From Loktanella sp. M215 (GTDB taxonomy: Bacteria; Pseudomonadota; Alphaproteobacteria; Rhodobacterales; Rhodobacteraceae), in the NCBI RefSeq assembly GCF_021735925.1, contig NZ_WMEA01000001.1, positions 2,634,001 through 2,698,000 on the forward strand: a stretch of 64,000 bases of DNA. The letters are read 5' to 3'. The notes under the pieces are model-generated. The model ran no database searches. It saw only the letters and a program-made list of their open reading frames with translations, and was not told the DNA's origin. Positions 1 to 9,643 of the stretch are shown here, piece after piece. How positions within the stretch are numbered: the first letter of the stretch is position 1; each line of letters starts with the position of its first letter. A program made the translations under genes and the position numbers.

Positions 1-675
1 AAGACCGGCATCAATACGGGCCACGGCAAGAACCTGATCGGCGCCTTCCACCAGCCCAGCCTCGTGCTGGCGGACACCGACCTTCTGTCCACATTGCCTG
101 CGCGCGATTTTCTGGCGGGCTACGGCGAGGTCGTGAAATACGGCCTGCTGGGCGATGCCGCGTTCTTCGACTGGCTGGAAGGTCACGCACCTTCCATGGC
201 CGCGGGCGACATGGCCGCGCGCGTCCACGCCGTCACGCGGTCCGTGCAGATGAAGGCCGAAATCGTGGTCCGCGACGAGACCGAACAGGGCGACCGCGCG
301 CTGCTGAACCTTGGCCATACCTTTTGCCACGCGCTGGAAAAGGCGACGGGCTTCGGCGACCGCCTGCTGCACGGCGAAGGTGTCGCCATCGGCTGCGCGC
401 TGGCGTTCGAACTGTCGGCGCGCCTTGGGCTGTGCAGTCAGGAAGACCCCAGCCGCCTGCGCGCCCACCTGCGCGATATGGGGATGAAGGTCGACATCCG
501 CGACATTCCCGGCGATCTGCCCGACGCCGACGCCCTTCTGACCCTGATGGGGCAGGACAAGAAGGTGATCGCGGGCAAGCTGCGTTTCGTGCTGGCGCGG
601 GGCATCGGTCAGGCCTTCGTCACGTCCGACGTGCCCCGCGACGCGGTCCTGTCGGTGCTGCGCGACGCCGCCTGA
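1..675 (+). CDS. aroB: 3-dehydroquinate synthase, C-terminal part (gene cut by window start)
   Basis: Second step of the shikimate pathway: converts DAHP to 3-dehydroquinate with NAD+ and a divalent metal, in the cytosol. The reading frame is open from base 1, so the 5' end of the gene lies outside the window; 224 C-terminal residues are present. They begin with the conserved stretch KTGINTGHGKNLIGAFHQP, followed by GEVVKYG, LGHTFCHALE and LHGEGVAIG, which carry the likely metal ligands (Glu, His, His). The gene ends at TGA 673-675 and converges on ssb. An aroK gene just upstream would be usual in this group but cannot be seen. Confidence 0.95.
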   Translation, partial: KTGINTGHGKNLIGAFHQPSLVLADTDLLSTLPARDFLAGYGEVVKYGLLGDAAFFDWLEGHAPSMAAGDMAARVHAVTRSVQMKAEIVVRDETEQGDRALLNLGHTFCHALEKATGFGDRLLHGEGVAIGCALAFELSARLGLCSQEDPSRLRAHLRDMGMKVDIRDIPGDLPDADALLTLMGQDKKVIAGKLRFVLARGIGQAFVTSDVPRDAVLSVLRDAA

Positions 676-684
676 GGCAATGCG

Positions 685-709
685 AAAACGCCGCCCCAAA
701 GGGCGGCGC
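685..709 (-). terminator. Rho-independent terminator of ssb, between convergent genes
   Basis: An 8-bp GC stem (689-696 with 701-708) has a 4-base loop. Read on the minus strand it is followed by TTTT, so it best fits the 3' end of ssb. It may also stop aroB transcripts, although the plus-strand side has no T run. Confidence 0.75.
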
Positions 710-714
710 ATCCA

Positions 715-1254
715 TCAGAACGGGATTTCGTCGTCCATGTCGCCGCGGCCACCGCCGCCACCCGATGACGAGCCGCCACCGGAGTTGCCGCCGCCGTAGC
801 CGCCGCCCTGGTCGTAGCCGCCACCGCCACCGCCGCCGTAACCACCGCCTTGGTCGTAACCGCCACCGCCGCCCATGCCGCCACCACCGCCGCCGCCTTC
901 ACCGCGGCCGTCCAGCATCGTCAGGGTCGAGGTGAAGGGCCGCAGCACGACTTCGGTGCTATAGCGGTCCGCCCCGGACTGATCCTGCCACTTGCGGGTC
1001 TCAAGCTGACCCTCGATGTAAACTTTCGATCCCTTCTTCAGGTACTGCTCTGCCACCCGCGCCAGCGGCTCCGAGAAGATGGCGACCGAATGCCACTGGG
1101 TGCGTTCCTTGCGTTCGCCGGATTGCTTGTCCTTCCACGTCTCGGACGTGGCGATTCGCAGATTGCAGACCTTGCCGCCGTTCTGAAAGCTGCGGACCTC
1201 CGGATCGGCACCGAGGTTGCCGATCAGAATGACCTTGTTGACCGAACCTGCCAT
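715..1254 (-). CDS. ssb: Single-stranded DNA-binding protein
   Basis: Binds single-stranded DNA during replication, recombination and repair. The product has 179 residues. The OB fold is at about 1-110 (starts [20 protein letters not shown]). A very glycine-rich linker follows, in which [16 protein letters not shown] units occur twice, and then the acidic tip MDDEIPF that recruits partner proteins. The start at 1254 is chosen because the OB fold begins there and an AAGGA ribosome site lies just upstream; a longer in-frame extension to 1323 adds non-conserved residues. The linker explains the long GCC/ACC-rich run on the plus strand at about 740-900. Confidence 0.97.
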   Translation of the reverse strand: MAGSVNKVILIGNLGADPEVRSFQNGGKVCNLRIATSETWKDKQSGERKERTQWHSVAIFSEPLARVAEQYLKKGSKVYIEGQLETRKWQDQSGADRYSTEVVLRPFTSTLTMLDGRGEGGGGGGGMGGGGGYDQGGGYGGGGGGGYDQGGGYGGGNSGGGSSSGGGGGRGDMDDEIPF

Positions 1255-1387
1255 ATCATTTTCCTTCGCGATTCTGCGTTTGCGCCAGTGTGGCAGATAA
1301 GCGCGCAGAGGTGAACCGATCAAGGGGTGGCGCGAAAGGCGTTTTCGCGTAAAGTATGCCCAAGAAAACGGGGACAGGGATGTTGAT

Positions 1388-1975
1388 ATGCGGATGATCG
1401 GTCTTGGACTGACGATCGTGCTTGGCCTGACGGGTCAGACACTCATGGCCGATACGGTCTCGACGTCGTCGCGCATGTCACTGTTCCAAAGCCAGCTGTC
1501 GGTGCTCGATAACCGCTCTGCCGCGCAATACAGCAACTCCGTCCGCCTCCAGCCGAAACGCGCCATCGTGCCCGTCGCGGCCCCCGCGACGCCAGCCTTC
1601 ATCGGACGCTACAACGGCCCGTACCTTGCCCTCGCGCGCACTGCCGCCCGCAAGCATGGCGTGCCAGAGGATCTGTTCCTGCGCCTTGTGCAGCAGGAAT
1701 CGGGCTGGAACGCGCGTGCCCGGTCCCACAAGGGTGCGATGGGGCTGGCTCAGCTGATGCCCGAAACGGCGCGTCGCCTTGGCGTCGATCCGACAGACCC
1801 GGTGCAGAACCTCGAAGGCGGGGCGCGCTATCTGAAGCTGCAATATGTCAAGTTCGGCAACTGGCCCCATGCGCTGGCGGCCTACAATGCTGGCCCGGGT
1901 GCAGTCGAGAAATACCGTGGCATTCCCCCCTACGCCGAGACGCGCAATTATGTCCGCGTGATCTGGGGCAACTAG
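1388..1975 (+). CDS. Lytic transglycosylase, SLT domain, secreted
   Basis: Cleaves peptidoglycan glycan strands in the periplasm. The product has 195 residues, with an N-terminal signal peptide (hydrophobic run, likely cut after TLMA) and an SLT domain over about 75-190. Recognisable motifs are [12 protein letters not shown] (catalytic Glu), [23 protein letters not shown] and the terminal Y-x-x-x-V. It is shorter than full Slt70 enzymes and resembles small single-domain family members. Its TAG stop overlaps the stop of the convergent DUF1206 gene in a shared CTAG. No accessory secretion genes are adjacent, so it is more likely a general wall-remodelling enzyme. Confidence 0.9.
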   Translation: MRMIGLGLTIVLGLTGQTLMADTVSTSSRMSLFQSQLSVLDNRSAAQYSNSVRLQPKRAIVPVAAPATPAFIGRYNGPYLALARTAARKHGVPEDLFLRLVQQESGWNARARSHKGAMGLAQLMPETARRLGVDPTDPVQNLEGGARYLKLQYVKFGNWPHALAAYNAGPGAVEKYRGIPPYAETRNYVRVIWGN

Positions 1976-2817
1976 GCGCCGTCCGCCATCTGCTTGACCT
2001 TGGTGGCCAGTGACATGACGTCGGGATCCTTCAGACGCGGGATGATGCGATAGACCGCGTTCACCGCCATGAAGAGGGCGAAAAGCGCCAGGCCGACGCA
2101 CATCGCCGTCACCAGCACCTGACCGTAGATCTGCTGGCCCAGCCAGCCAAAGGCCTTGTCCAGACCGCCCGCCGCCTGCGGGTCGTGCTGCCAGGCCGCC
2201 AGCCCCATCAGACCGCCGATGATCAGCACGGACACGCCCTGTGCGGCGACACCCGCCTGCAGCAGCCTGTTCCAGTGCAGCGTGAAATGGTTGGCCTGCA
2301 GCTTCTGACGGTAACTTTGGGTCCAGGCCTTGTGCAGATAATACACACCGGCCCCCATCGTGATCACGGCCACGATGCCAAGGATGATCTCTCCGAACGG
2401 CCATGACATGAGTTTGGCCAGATAGAACGCGGTCTTGGACCCTTCGCCGCTGTCGGTGGAGCCAAAAATTAGCAGCAGCGCCAGTCCGCCAAGCGCGCCG
2501 TGGATCATCCCCGTGACGGCCTGACCGAGGCGGGCCAAGATGCCCTTGGCATCGCTGCCATGGTCCTCCAGATCGAAGGCCGCATCGACCAGCCGCCAGC
2601 CCATGTACGCAAAAAGCCCCAGCGCCACGACCCAGAGCGCGGTCAGACCGAAGGGCGACCGTTCGACCATCGACAGCGCCTCTGACGTGCCCTTCGCCTC
2701 TTCGCCGTGCCAGATCGCAAACAGCGAAATACCCGACACGATGGCATAGACCAGCGCGCGCCCGGCGTATCCCGTACGCATCACCGGCATCGCCCAGTTC
2801 AATTTGTCGTCCGCCAT
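1972..2817 (-). CDS. DUF1206 family membrane protein
   Basis: Integral membrane protein of 281 residues and unknown function. It is built of three repeats of about 85 residues, each with two hydrophobic helices, so about six transmembrane segments; the first repeat starts with the [12 protein letters not shown] stretch typical of DUF1206. The start at 2817 (MADDKLNW) is chosen because conservation begins there; the frame stays open upstream to 2883 but that part overlaps the neighbouring promoter region. It converges on the transglycosylase gene and diverges from the DUF2254 gene, with about 150 bp between the two starts. Confidence 0.85.
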   Translation of the reverse strand: MADDKLNWAMPVMRTGYAGRALVYAIVSGISLFAIWHGEEAKGTSEALSMVERSPFGLTALWVVALGLFAYMGWRLVDAAFDLEDHGSDAKGILARLGQAVTGMIHGALGGLALLLIFGSTDSGEGSKTAFYLAKLMSWPFGEIILGIVAVITMGAGVYYLHKAWTQSYRQKLQANHFTLHWNRLLQAGVAAQGVSVLIIGGLMGLAAWQHDPQAAGGLDKAFGWLGQQIYGQVLVTAMCVGLALFALFMAVNAVYRIIPRLKDPDVMSLATKVKQMADGA

Positions 2818-2969
2818 GAGATGATCCGCCTTTTGTGATGCACCCCAATGTTCTGCGGATCGGGAAGTTCCCGGCGGATGCACGATCTGGGCAATTGGGC
2901 CTGTCGTGCTATGTCCCGCAGGACGTGCCTGTCGCCAAGCTGGCCGCCTGTGAAAGAGACCCAGATCCT

Positions 2970-4268
2970 ATGCTGTCATCCCTGCGCTACCGCCTGAAAC
3001 GCCTGTTCACCCACATCTGGGTGCCGATCGGCGCCTATGCTGTCCTCGGTCTGGTGGCGGCGGTCGTGGCTGTCGGATTGCGCGGTTTCATCCCCGCGTC
3101 ATGGGCCTTCAACATCGGGGCGGACGCCATCGACGGCCTGCTGAACATCCTCGCAAGCTCGATGCTGGCGGTGACGACCTTCTCGCTCTCGATCATGCTG
3201 GCGGCCTTTGCCGCCGCCTCCAGCACCGCGACGCCGCGGGCGTTCCAGTTGCTCAAGGCCGATCGCACGGCCCAGCAGGTGTTGGCCAGTTTCATCGGGG
3301 CGTTCATCTTTTCGCTGGTGGGGATCATCAGCCTCAAGATCGGGATCTACGGCGAGGGCGGGCGCGTCATCCTGTTCGCCGCTACGATCCTCGTGCTGAT
3401 CCTGATCGTCTTCAATCTGGTGCGCTGGATCGGCCACCTGACCGACTTCGGCCGTCTCGGCGACACCATGGCGCGGGTCGAGGCGGCGGCGGCGGATGCC
3501 ATGTCCCGCCGCCTCGATACGCCCTGGCTCGGCGCCAACCCGATGCACGGCGCCCATCCGCCGGCATCCGCCGTGCCGGTCAAGGCAGGCGTCGTCGGCC
3601 ATATCCAGTTCATCAACCTCGACAACCTGAACGCGCTGGCGACAGAGGCGGAGTGCAACATCTATATTGCCGTCACACCCGGCACTTTCGTCTACCGGGG
3701 GTCGGATCTGGCCCATATCCTGAACGGGCCCGTGGGCGAGGACTTCGAGACGCTTCTGGACCAGATCAGTGGATGCTTCGACATCGGCATGAACCGCAGT
3801 TTCGATCAGGACCCGCGCTTTGGCATGATCACCCTGTCGGAAATCGCCAGCCGCGCCCTGTCGCCCGCCGTCAACGACCCCGGCACCGCCATCGACGTGA
3901 TCCGCCGCATGACCCGCGTTCTGTCGCTGTGGCAGGACAAGTCAGAGGCCGACGTCATCTATCCCCGCCTGTTCGTCCACGGGTTGGACTCCGAGGACAT
4001 GCTGCGCGATGCCTTCAGCGCGATGTCCCGCGACGGTGCGGCTCTGTATGAGATGCACATCGCGCTGCAAAGCGCGCTTCTGGCGCTGGTGCAGCTCGAT
4101 CACCGCATCTTTGCGGCGGGCGCGCTTGGCGAATCCCGGCGTGCAATGATCTATGCGCGTGACGCCATGATCTATGGCTACGATGTGGAACGATTGCAGC
4201 GGATCGCTGACCGGATCGCGGACATGGTCGAGGTTCCGGCCGCGGACAGTCTGGTCACCCGCACCTGA
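2970..4268 (+). CDS. DUF2254 family membrane protein
   Basis: Predicted inner-membrane protein of 432 residues and unknown function. Four hydrophobic segments lie in the first 160 residues (about 18-38, 55-85, 105-125, 135-155). A soluble C-terminal part then includes the NRSFDQDPRFGMITLSEIA and SPAVNDPGTAI stretches characteristic of DUF2254. The start at ATG 2970 puts the first helix near the N-terminus, as is usual for the family; a longer frame from 2835 adds 45 residues without a hydrophobic or conserved pattern. There is only a weak purine-rich site upstream. Confidence 0.85.
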   Translation: MLSSLRYRLKRLFTHIWVPIGAYAVLGLVAAVVAVGLRGFIPASWAFNIGADAIDGLLNILASSMLAVTTFSLSIMLAAFAAASSTATPRAFQLLKADRTAQQVLASFIGAFIFSLVGIISLKIGIYGEGGRVILFAATILVLILIVFNLVRWIGHLTDFGRLGDTMARVEAAAADAMSRRLDTPWLGANPMHGAHPPASAVPVKAGVVGHIQFINLDNLNALATEAECNIYIAVTPGTFVYRGSDLAHILNGPVGEDFETLLDQISGCFDIGMNRSFDQDPRFGMITLSEIASRALSPAVNDPGTAIDVIRRMTRVLSLWQDKSEADVIYPRLFVHGLDSEDMLRDAFSAMSRDGAALYEMHIALQSALLALVQLDHRIFAAGALGESRRAMIYARDAMIYGYDVERLQRIADRIADMVEVPAADSLVTRT

Positions 4269-4301
4269 GTGCGAGGGGCGGCCGCGGCGCCGGCCCGCGG
4301 C

Positions 4302-4354
4302 GAAGGACCGGGGCCAGCCCCGGACCCCGAAGTATTTTCGACCAGAAGAAGGAG
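4302..4354. terminator. Hairpin plus conserved-looking intergenic element between convergent genes
   Basis: The 107-bp gap between two convergent genes holds a 6-bp GC stem with a 4-base loop (4308-4323). It is followed by a short CGAA-GTATT-TTCG hairpin and an AGAAGAAGG stretch. Elements of this form recur between genes in Rhodobacteraceae as I recall, and probably end transcription from both sides; no second copy was found in this window. Confidence 0.5.
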
Positions 4355-4375
4355 CGGCGGCGGGGTCGGGGTCGG

Positions 4376-6052
4376 TCAGTCGGGGGCGGCGGGGGCCGCG
4401 AAGCCGAACGCATAAAGGCGCGGCAGATAGCTGATGTTCATCTCTCCGCCCAGAACGCCTGGCCTCACGTGGCGGAAGATGGAGCGCCAGTAGGGCTGCA
4501 GCACCACACCCTCGTCGCGCATGATCGTCTGCAGTTCGGCCATGACCCTGCGCCGCCGGTCCGCGTCGGCGATGGCGCTGGCCTCTTCCAACAGGCTGTC
4601 GAAGGCCGGGTTGGCAAAGCCCGACTCGTTCCACGCCTCGCCGGACCGGTAGGCCAGCGCATAGATCTGGATTCCCAGCGGACGGTGGTTCCAGTCGGTC
4701 GATGAAAACGGATAGGTCGTCCAGTTCGCGGCAAAGGTGCTGCCCGGCACGCTCGTGCGTTTCACTTTGAAACCCGCGTCGCGCAACTGGGCCGCCACCG
4801 CGTCGGTCGTGTTCTTGCGCCAGTCGTCATCGACGGAGGTGATCTCCATCTCGTAGTCCTGCATCCCCGCCTCGGTCATCAGGGCGAGGGCTGCGGCCGG
4901 ATCGACCGCGATCGCGGGAATGTCGGCCCATTCGGGGTGCATTGGCCCTACGTGCATGTTGCGCGCCACCTCGCCCCGGTCGGCATAGCCCAGTTCCAGA
5001 CAGACGGCCGGGTCGACGGCCATGGCGATGGCCCGGCGCACGCGGACGTCTGCATAGGGCTTGCGTCCGTCGACCTCTGCCTGCTGGTTGGGCCGGATCA
5101 CGATGGTGGAGCCGGAGGCGACCTGACTTTTCTGCCAGCCCATGCTGTCGAGGATCTCGACGTAATCGCCGACGGTCTCGTAGATCACGTCGATCTCGTC
5201 GGCTGCGGCGGCGGCGACGAAGGCCGATGGGTCGGTGCCGTAGTCGATGAATTCGAACCGGTCGATGGCGGCACCCTTGCCGGCGGCATAGCCCCACCAG
5301 TCGTGGTCCGCGTTGCGCACCAGCACGGCCCTGACGCCGACCTCGACCGCTTCGGGCAGATAGGGACCGGTGCCCTTGGCGCGCGTGATCATGTCAGCGG
5401 CGTCAAAGCCTGCGGGCACGATCTGCGCGGGGTAATCGGACATGCCCGCGATCAGGCTGATATCGGGCCGCGGCAGCGTCAGTTGCACGGTCAGATCATC
5501 CGGCGTGGTGATCGCACCGGCAATCGCCTGTCCCGTTTCAGGGTCGATCAGCGTGGCCATGCGACCGGCCATGGAATTGCCGTCGACCGACTTGTCGCAC
5601 CATCCCGCGATGTTGCGCGCCACGTCGGCCGCCGTGAACGGCGTGCCGTCGTTCCAGGTCACCCCCGGGCGGACATGCAGGGTATAGACTGTGGCATCGT
5701 CATTGACCTCCCACCTGTCGAGCAGCCAGGGTCCGAAGGTGCCGTCGTTGTGGTATTCCACCAGATATTCCAGCCAGCCTGCCGTGATATAGGCGATCTG
5801 CGGCCAGTCGAAGGCGCGCGGATCGCGCGGCGCCCGCACCTCCATCTGCATCCGCAACGTGCCACCCAGCACAATGGGTTCCGCGGCCCTTGCAGGGGCT
5901 TGCAGCCCCAGCAGACCGTAGGCCGCACTCGCGGTCACGCCCAGCGCCGTGGTCCGGGTCAGGAAGGCGCGGCGGTCAAGTTGGCCCTGCGCCACTTCGT
6001 CCGCATACATGCGGGCCGCCGGATGAAACCACGTCGTGATTGTCTGTGTCAT
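4376..6052 (-). CDS. ABC transporter substrate-binding protein, family 5 (peptide/nickel type), Tat-exported
   Basis: Periplasmic solute-binding protein of 558 residues. A Tat signal is visible at about 27-60 (RRAFLTRTTALG then a hydrophobic run ending ARAAE). The mature part has family-5 features such as VRPGVTWNDGTPFTAADV. The extra 25 residues before the twin arginine are usual in a subgroup of this family. The ATG at 6052 has GGAAG eight bases upstream; a TTG two codons earlier is less likely. No permease or ATPase genes lie next to it. The AraC gene just upstream, in the same direction, may regulate it. The ligand cannot be told from sequence. Confidence 0.88.
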   Translation of the reverse strand: MTQTITTWFHPAARMYADEVAQGQLDRRAFLTRTTALGVTASAAYGLLGLQAPARAAEPIVLGGTLRMQMEVRAPRDPRAFDWPQIAYITAGWLEYLVEYHNDGTFGPWLLDRWEVNDDATVYTLHVRPGVTWNDGTPFTAADVARNIAGWCDKSVDGNSMAGRMATLIDPETGQAIAGAITTPDDLTVQLTLPRPDISLIAGMSDYPAQIVPAGFDAADMITRAKGTGPYLPEAVEVGVRAVLVRNADHDWWGYAAGKGAAIDRFEFIDYGTDPSAFVAAAAADEIDVIYETVGDYVEILDSMGWQKSQVASGSTIVIRPNQQAEVDGRKPYADVRVRRAIAMAVDPAVCLELGYADRGEVARNMHVGPMHPEWADIPAIAVDPAAALALMTEAGMQDYEMEITSVDDDWRKNTTDAVAAQLRDAGFKVKRTSVPGSTFAANWTTYPFSSTDWNHRPLGIQIYALAYRSGEAWNESGFANPAFDSLLEEASAIADADRRRRVMAELQTIMRDEGVVLQPYWRSIFRHVRPGVLGGEMNISYLPRLYAFGFAAPAAPD

Positions 6053-6268
6053 GGGCAAGCTTCCGGTCGCAGGCGGAGGGGGAGGATCGTGTTCGACGCA
6101 TCATCCACACCATCGGCCGGTCACGACATCCGCATTTCTGATCCTGCACATCAGGCCTCATGACGACGGTCAGGTCAATGCGCAGACGCACACGTTTTCA
6201 CGACACGACGCTGTGGCCGCGCCATGGCAAGGCCGACAGGCGATCCTGTCGCGGGGCGCGGTCGTCTG

Positions 6269-7108
6269 TCAGATGTGCCGTTGGGCCGTGCCGCCGCGCC
6301 GGAAGGCGCTCGGGCTTTGACCGGCGCGGGCCTGAAAGGCGCGGCTGAAATAGGCGGCGGACTGGAACCCGGTGGCGCTGGCGATCTCCTGCACCGGCGT
6401 CGTGGTGTCGCGCAGCAGGACGCAGGCCTCGTAATGGCGGCGATTGGCCAGCAGCGCCAATGCCGACTGACCGCAGGTCTGACGGCAGCAGCGGGTCAGA
6501 TGCGTCGGCGTAACCCCCATCTGCGCGGCATATTGCGCTACCCCCCAGTCGGACCGGAAATGCTGTTCCACCAAGGCGGTATAGGCCGCCACAAGGCGTG
6601 CGGCACTGGTATGCGCCCGGTCACCGGCGGGGTCGGCCGCCTGCAGCGCGACCTGGCGCGCCAGATAGACCGACAGCAGGCCCGCGTGGTAATGCGCCGC
6701 CCTGCGGTGCTGCGGCCGGTCGGAGTGCAATTCACGCTCCAGCCCCTCCAGCAGGGCCAGCAGTTCCTTCTGCGAGGCGACGTCCTTCAGACGCAAGTGG
6801 ACGGGGCGATCCGGCCATTCGGCGGCCATCGCCCCCGGCACCGCCATGATCTGGCCAAAGACCGCAGGCCCCATCTCGAACCCGTACATCGTGCCGGCGG
6901 GGATGAAGATCAGGTTGTTGGCGCCGTATCCGCTGGTCAGTCCGGCGACGGTGATCCGGCCCTGACCGCGCGCAAAGAAGATCAGCCGCGGTGTCGCATG
7001 GCTGCGCATGGCTTCCGTGCGCCAGCGGTTGGCCAGCGGGCCCTGTCCCAACGCGTGCAAGGCCAGAGCCGTCGGTTGCGGCGACATCGGGCTGGCATCT
7101 TGTGGCAT
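6269..7108 (-). CDS. AraC family transcriptional regulator
   Basis: DNA-binding regulator of 279 residues with an N-terminal cupin-like sensing domain (about 25-150) and a C-terminal pair of helix-turn-helix units (about 175-270). The second unit contains the classic IASATGFQSAAYFSRAFQARAGQSPSAFRR pattern (given here as IASATGFQS then YFSRAF and GQSPSAFRR). The gene lies upstream of the orphan solute-binding protein and reads the same way, 216 bp apart. The 11-bp palindrome at 7113-7123 covers the ribosome site and could serve autoregulation, which is inference. Confidence 0.9.
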   Translation of the reverse strand: MPQDASPMSPQPTALALHALGQGPLANRWRTEAMRSHATPRLIFFARGQGRITVAGLTSGYGANNLIFIPAGTMYGFEMGPAVFGQIMAVPGAMAAEWPDRPVHLRLKDVASQKELLALLEGLERELHSDRPQHRRAAHYHAGLLSVYLARQVALQAADPAGDRAHTSAARLVAAYTALVEQHFRSDWGVAQYAAQMGVTPTHLTRCCRQTCGQSALALLANRRHYEACVLLRDTTTPVQEIASATGFQSAAYFSRAFQARAGQSPSAFRRGGTAQRHI

Positions 7109-7172
7109 GGCGCAGGATTCCTGTCAGGGGTCCCCCAAGTCTGCGGTGACGGCTGGTTCAAAACAATCCCGT

Positions 7173-8081
7173 TTATCGGATCAGGGCCGCCACGGCGGTG
7201 GATAAGTCCGTTTCGGCGGCATTCAGCCGGTGCCAGGCCTTCATCCGTGCGCTGAACCACGTCCTTTGCCGCTTGGCATACTGGCGCGTGGCAATGATCG
7301 CGGCGGTCCGCGCCTGCGTCAGCGGGATGTCGCCGTTCAGATGCGCAATCAACTCGGCCGCCCCGATGGCACGCGCGGACCGGTCGGCGGGGTCCCACTG
7401 CGGTCGGATTGCCGCGGCCTCGTCCAGCACGCCGGCGTCCAGCATCTGGTCAAAGCGCCTTTCGATCCGCGGCGTCAGCCAGTCGCGCGGCGCCTCGATC
7501 AGCAGGGGCAGCGTGCTCTGCAGCGGCAGCAGCGGTGGCGGGGTGGCGTCCTGCCAGTCGGACAGGCTGCGGCCCGTCGTCTCCAGCACCTCCCAGGCGC
7601 GCTGAACGCGCATCCGGTTGGCCGTGTCGATCCGCGCGCGGGTGGCCGCATCGATCTGCGCCAGCAGGGCGGGCAGGGGCAGGGCATCGGCACGAAGGCG
7701 CACGGCGGGCGGCGTCGGCGGAATCTCCACCAGCCCCTCGGTCAGCGCGGTGAAATAGAGCCCCGTGCCGCCCACGATGATCGGACGCGCGCCGTCCAGC
7801 AGCGGGGCCACATCGCGCAGCCAGTGGCCGACGGAATAATCGCCCTTCAGCGGCACATGACCGTAAAGCGCGTGCGGCGCCTGTGCCAGATCGGCATCAG
7901 AGGGGCGCGCCGTCAGCAGCCGCCAGCCGTCGAAGACCTGCAAGGCGTCCGCATTGATGATGATACCGCCCTGCGTCCGCGCGATCGCCACCGCCAGCGC
8001 CGACTTGCCGCTGGCGGTGGGCCCCGCGATCAGGACCGGCGTGTCGGGGGACAGGGACGGGGGCATCGGGACTTTCTGCAT
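7173..8081 (-). CDS. miaA: tRNA dimethylallyltransferase
   Basis: Adds a dimethylallyl group to A37 of tRNAs that read UNN codons. The product has 302 residues. The N-terminal P-loop [11 protein letters not shown], the NADALQVF stretch (usually NADSxQVY), VGGTGLYF, and the C-terminal [12 protein letters not shown] tRNA-contact motif are all present. Two starts are possible, ATG 8081 or ATG 8066; neither has a strong ribosome site, and 8081 is kept. It is divergent from pyrH, with 99 bp between. Confidence 0.95.
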   Translation of the reverse strand: MQKVPMPPSLSPDTPVLIAGPTASGKSALAVAIARTQGGIIINADALQVFDGWRLLTARPSDADLAQAPHALYGHVPLKGDYSVGHWLRDVAPLLDGARPIIVGGTGLYFTALTEGLVEIPPTPPAVRLRADALPLPALLAQIDAATRARIDTANRMRVQRAWEVLETTGRSLSDWQDATPPPLLPLQSTLPLLIEAPRDWLTPRIERRFDQMLDAGVLDEAAAIRPQWDPADRSARAIGAAELIAHLNGDIPLTQARTAAIIATRQYAKRQRTWFSARMKAWHRLNAAETDLSTAVAALIR

Positions 8082-8180
8082 GGGGGCCGACCTGCGGCAT
8101 TGAACCTTCGGCCCATATGCTTCATTTTGCGCCGCAGCGAAAGCAGCACCCCCACCGCCCCAGCAAAGGATCCCCTCCCC

Positions 8181-8903
8181 ATGACCGAAAACCGGACCAA
8201 GTACGGGCGCGTGATGCTCAAGATTTCGGGCGAGGCCCTCATGGGCGACACCGCCTTCGGCCTGCATCCCCCCACGGTCCAGCGCATCGCGCGCGAGGTC
8301 AAGTCGGTGCACGACATGGGGGTCGAGATCTGCATGGTCATCGGCGGCGGCAACATCTTTCGCGGCCTGCAAGGGTCCGCGCAGGGCATGGAACGCACCA
8401 CCGCCGACTACATGGGCATGCTGGCGACGGTGATGAATGCGCTGGCGATGCAATCGGCACTGGAAGAGCTGAAGATCCACACCCGCGTCATCTCGGCGAT
8501 TCCGATGGATCAGGTGTGCGAGCCCTACATCCGCCGCCGCGCCGTCCGCCACCTTGAGAAAAAGCGCGTCTGCATCTTTGCCGCCGGCACCGGAAATCCA
8601 TATTTCACGACCGACACGGCGGCGACTTTGCGTGCGAATGAAATGAGTTGCGAGGCGATCTTTAAGGGCACCAAGGTCGACGGCGTCTACGACAAGGACC
8701 CCAAAAAGCACCCCGACGCCAAGCGCTACGAGCGGATCAGCTATGACGAGGTGCTGCAAAAGCACCTGGGCGTCATGGACGCCAGCGCCATCGCACTGGC
8801 CCGCGACAACCACCTGCCCATCATCGTGTTCAGCCTCGATGACACGGGCGGCTTCAAGGGAATCCTTGCGGGCGAGGGAACATCGACCACCGTGCACGAT
8901 TGA
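8181..8903 (+). CDS. pyrH: Uridylate kinase
   Basis: Phosphorylates UMP to UDP, feeding pyrimidine and nucleotide-sugar pools. The product has 240 residues of the amino-acid-kinase fold, with [28 protein letters not shown] and [12 protein letters not shown]. The ATG at 8181 has AAAGGA about 10 bases upstream; the open frame continues far upstream but without conservation. It is the first gene of the long envelope cluster. The rpsB-tsf pair, commonly linked to pyrH, is not upstream here. Confidence 0.97.
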   Translation: MTENRTKYGRVMLKISGEALMGDTAFGLHPPTVQRIAREVKSVHDMGVEICMVIGGGNIFRGLQGSAQGMERTTADYMGMLATVMNALAMQSALEELKIHTRVISAIPMDQVCEPYIRRRAVRHLEKKRVCIFAAGTGNPYFTTDTAATLRANEMSCEAIFKGTKVDGVYDKDPKKHPDAKRYERISYDEVLQKHLGVMDASAIALARDNHLPIIVFSLDDTGGFKGILAGEGTSTTVHD

Positions 8904-9022
8904 CCATGCGCGGGTTCCGCCACACTGCGCAAAACACGCTGACGGTGACCTATACATTTTAACGTCTTTGCCCTAAGAGCGGGCAAAGCAGGCACTTTGC
9001 CGCGAGACAGAGCAAGACGAAT

Positions 9023-9583
9023 ATGGCTGACGATTTCGAACTCGATACCGATGACCTCGCCCGCCGCATGGACGGCGCCATCGCCAACCTGCGCGTGGAA
9101 TTGGCGTCCCTGCGCACGGGGCGGGCCTCTGGCTCGATGCTGGAACCGATCATGGTGGATGCCTACGGCAGCCCCACGCCGATCAACCAGGTCGGCACCG
9201 TGAACGTGCCGGAACCCCGGATGGTGACGATCAACGTCTGGGACAAGGGCCTTGTGAACAAGGTCGAAAAGGCGATCCGCGAAAGCGGTCTGGGGATCAA
9301 TCCGCAGATGAACGGCACGATCATCATGCTGCCGATCCCGGAATTGAACGAAGAGCGGCGTCGCGAGTTGACCAAGGTCGCGGGCCAATACGCCGAAAGT
9401 ACGCGCGTCGCGATCCGCAACCTGCGCCGCGACGGCATGGACCAGATCAAGAAGGCCAAGGACGGCATGGCCGAGGACGACCAGAAGTTCTGGGAATCCG
9501 CCGTGCAGGAACTGACCGACGCGCACATCAGACGCGTCGACGAGACGCTGGAGACCAAGCAAGCCGAGATCATGCAGGTCTGA
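9023..9583 (+). CDS. frr: Ribosome recycling factor
   Basis: Splits post-termination ribosomes together with EF-G. The 186-residue length is standard. It shows the three-helix-bundle protein's signature LRTGRAS near residue 35 and the closing helix with [13 protein letters not shown]. It follows pyrH by 119 bp, the usual order, and precedes uppS. Confidence 0.97.
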   Translation: MADDFELDTDDLARRMDGAIANLRVELASLRTGRASGSMLEPIMVDAYGSPTPINQVGTVNVPEPRMVTINVWDKGLVNKVEKAIRESGLGINPQMNGTIIMLPIPELNEERRRELTKVAGQYAESTRVAIRNLRRDGMDQIKKAKDGMAEDDQKFWESAVQELTDAHIRRVDETLETKQAEIMQV

Positions 9584-9643
9584 CGAAGCGGTGGCTTCAC
9601 AACGGTCCGCCGCAGGCAGGCCGAGCAGGACGGAAAGAGGCAT

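Noticed and set aside
742..935. Long plus-strand open frames rich in Arg/His/Ala opposite ssb
   Set aside because: They are mirror images of the glycine-rich ssb linker, with no ribosome site or family pattern.
1478..2848. A 456-residue minus-strand frame crossing the transglycosylase and DUF1206 genes
   Set aside because: It overlaps two well-supported genes in another frame and shows shadow composition (Arg/Gly/Asp-rich, no motifs).
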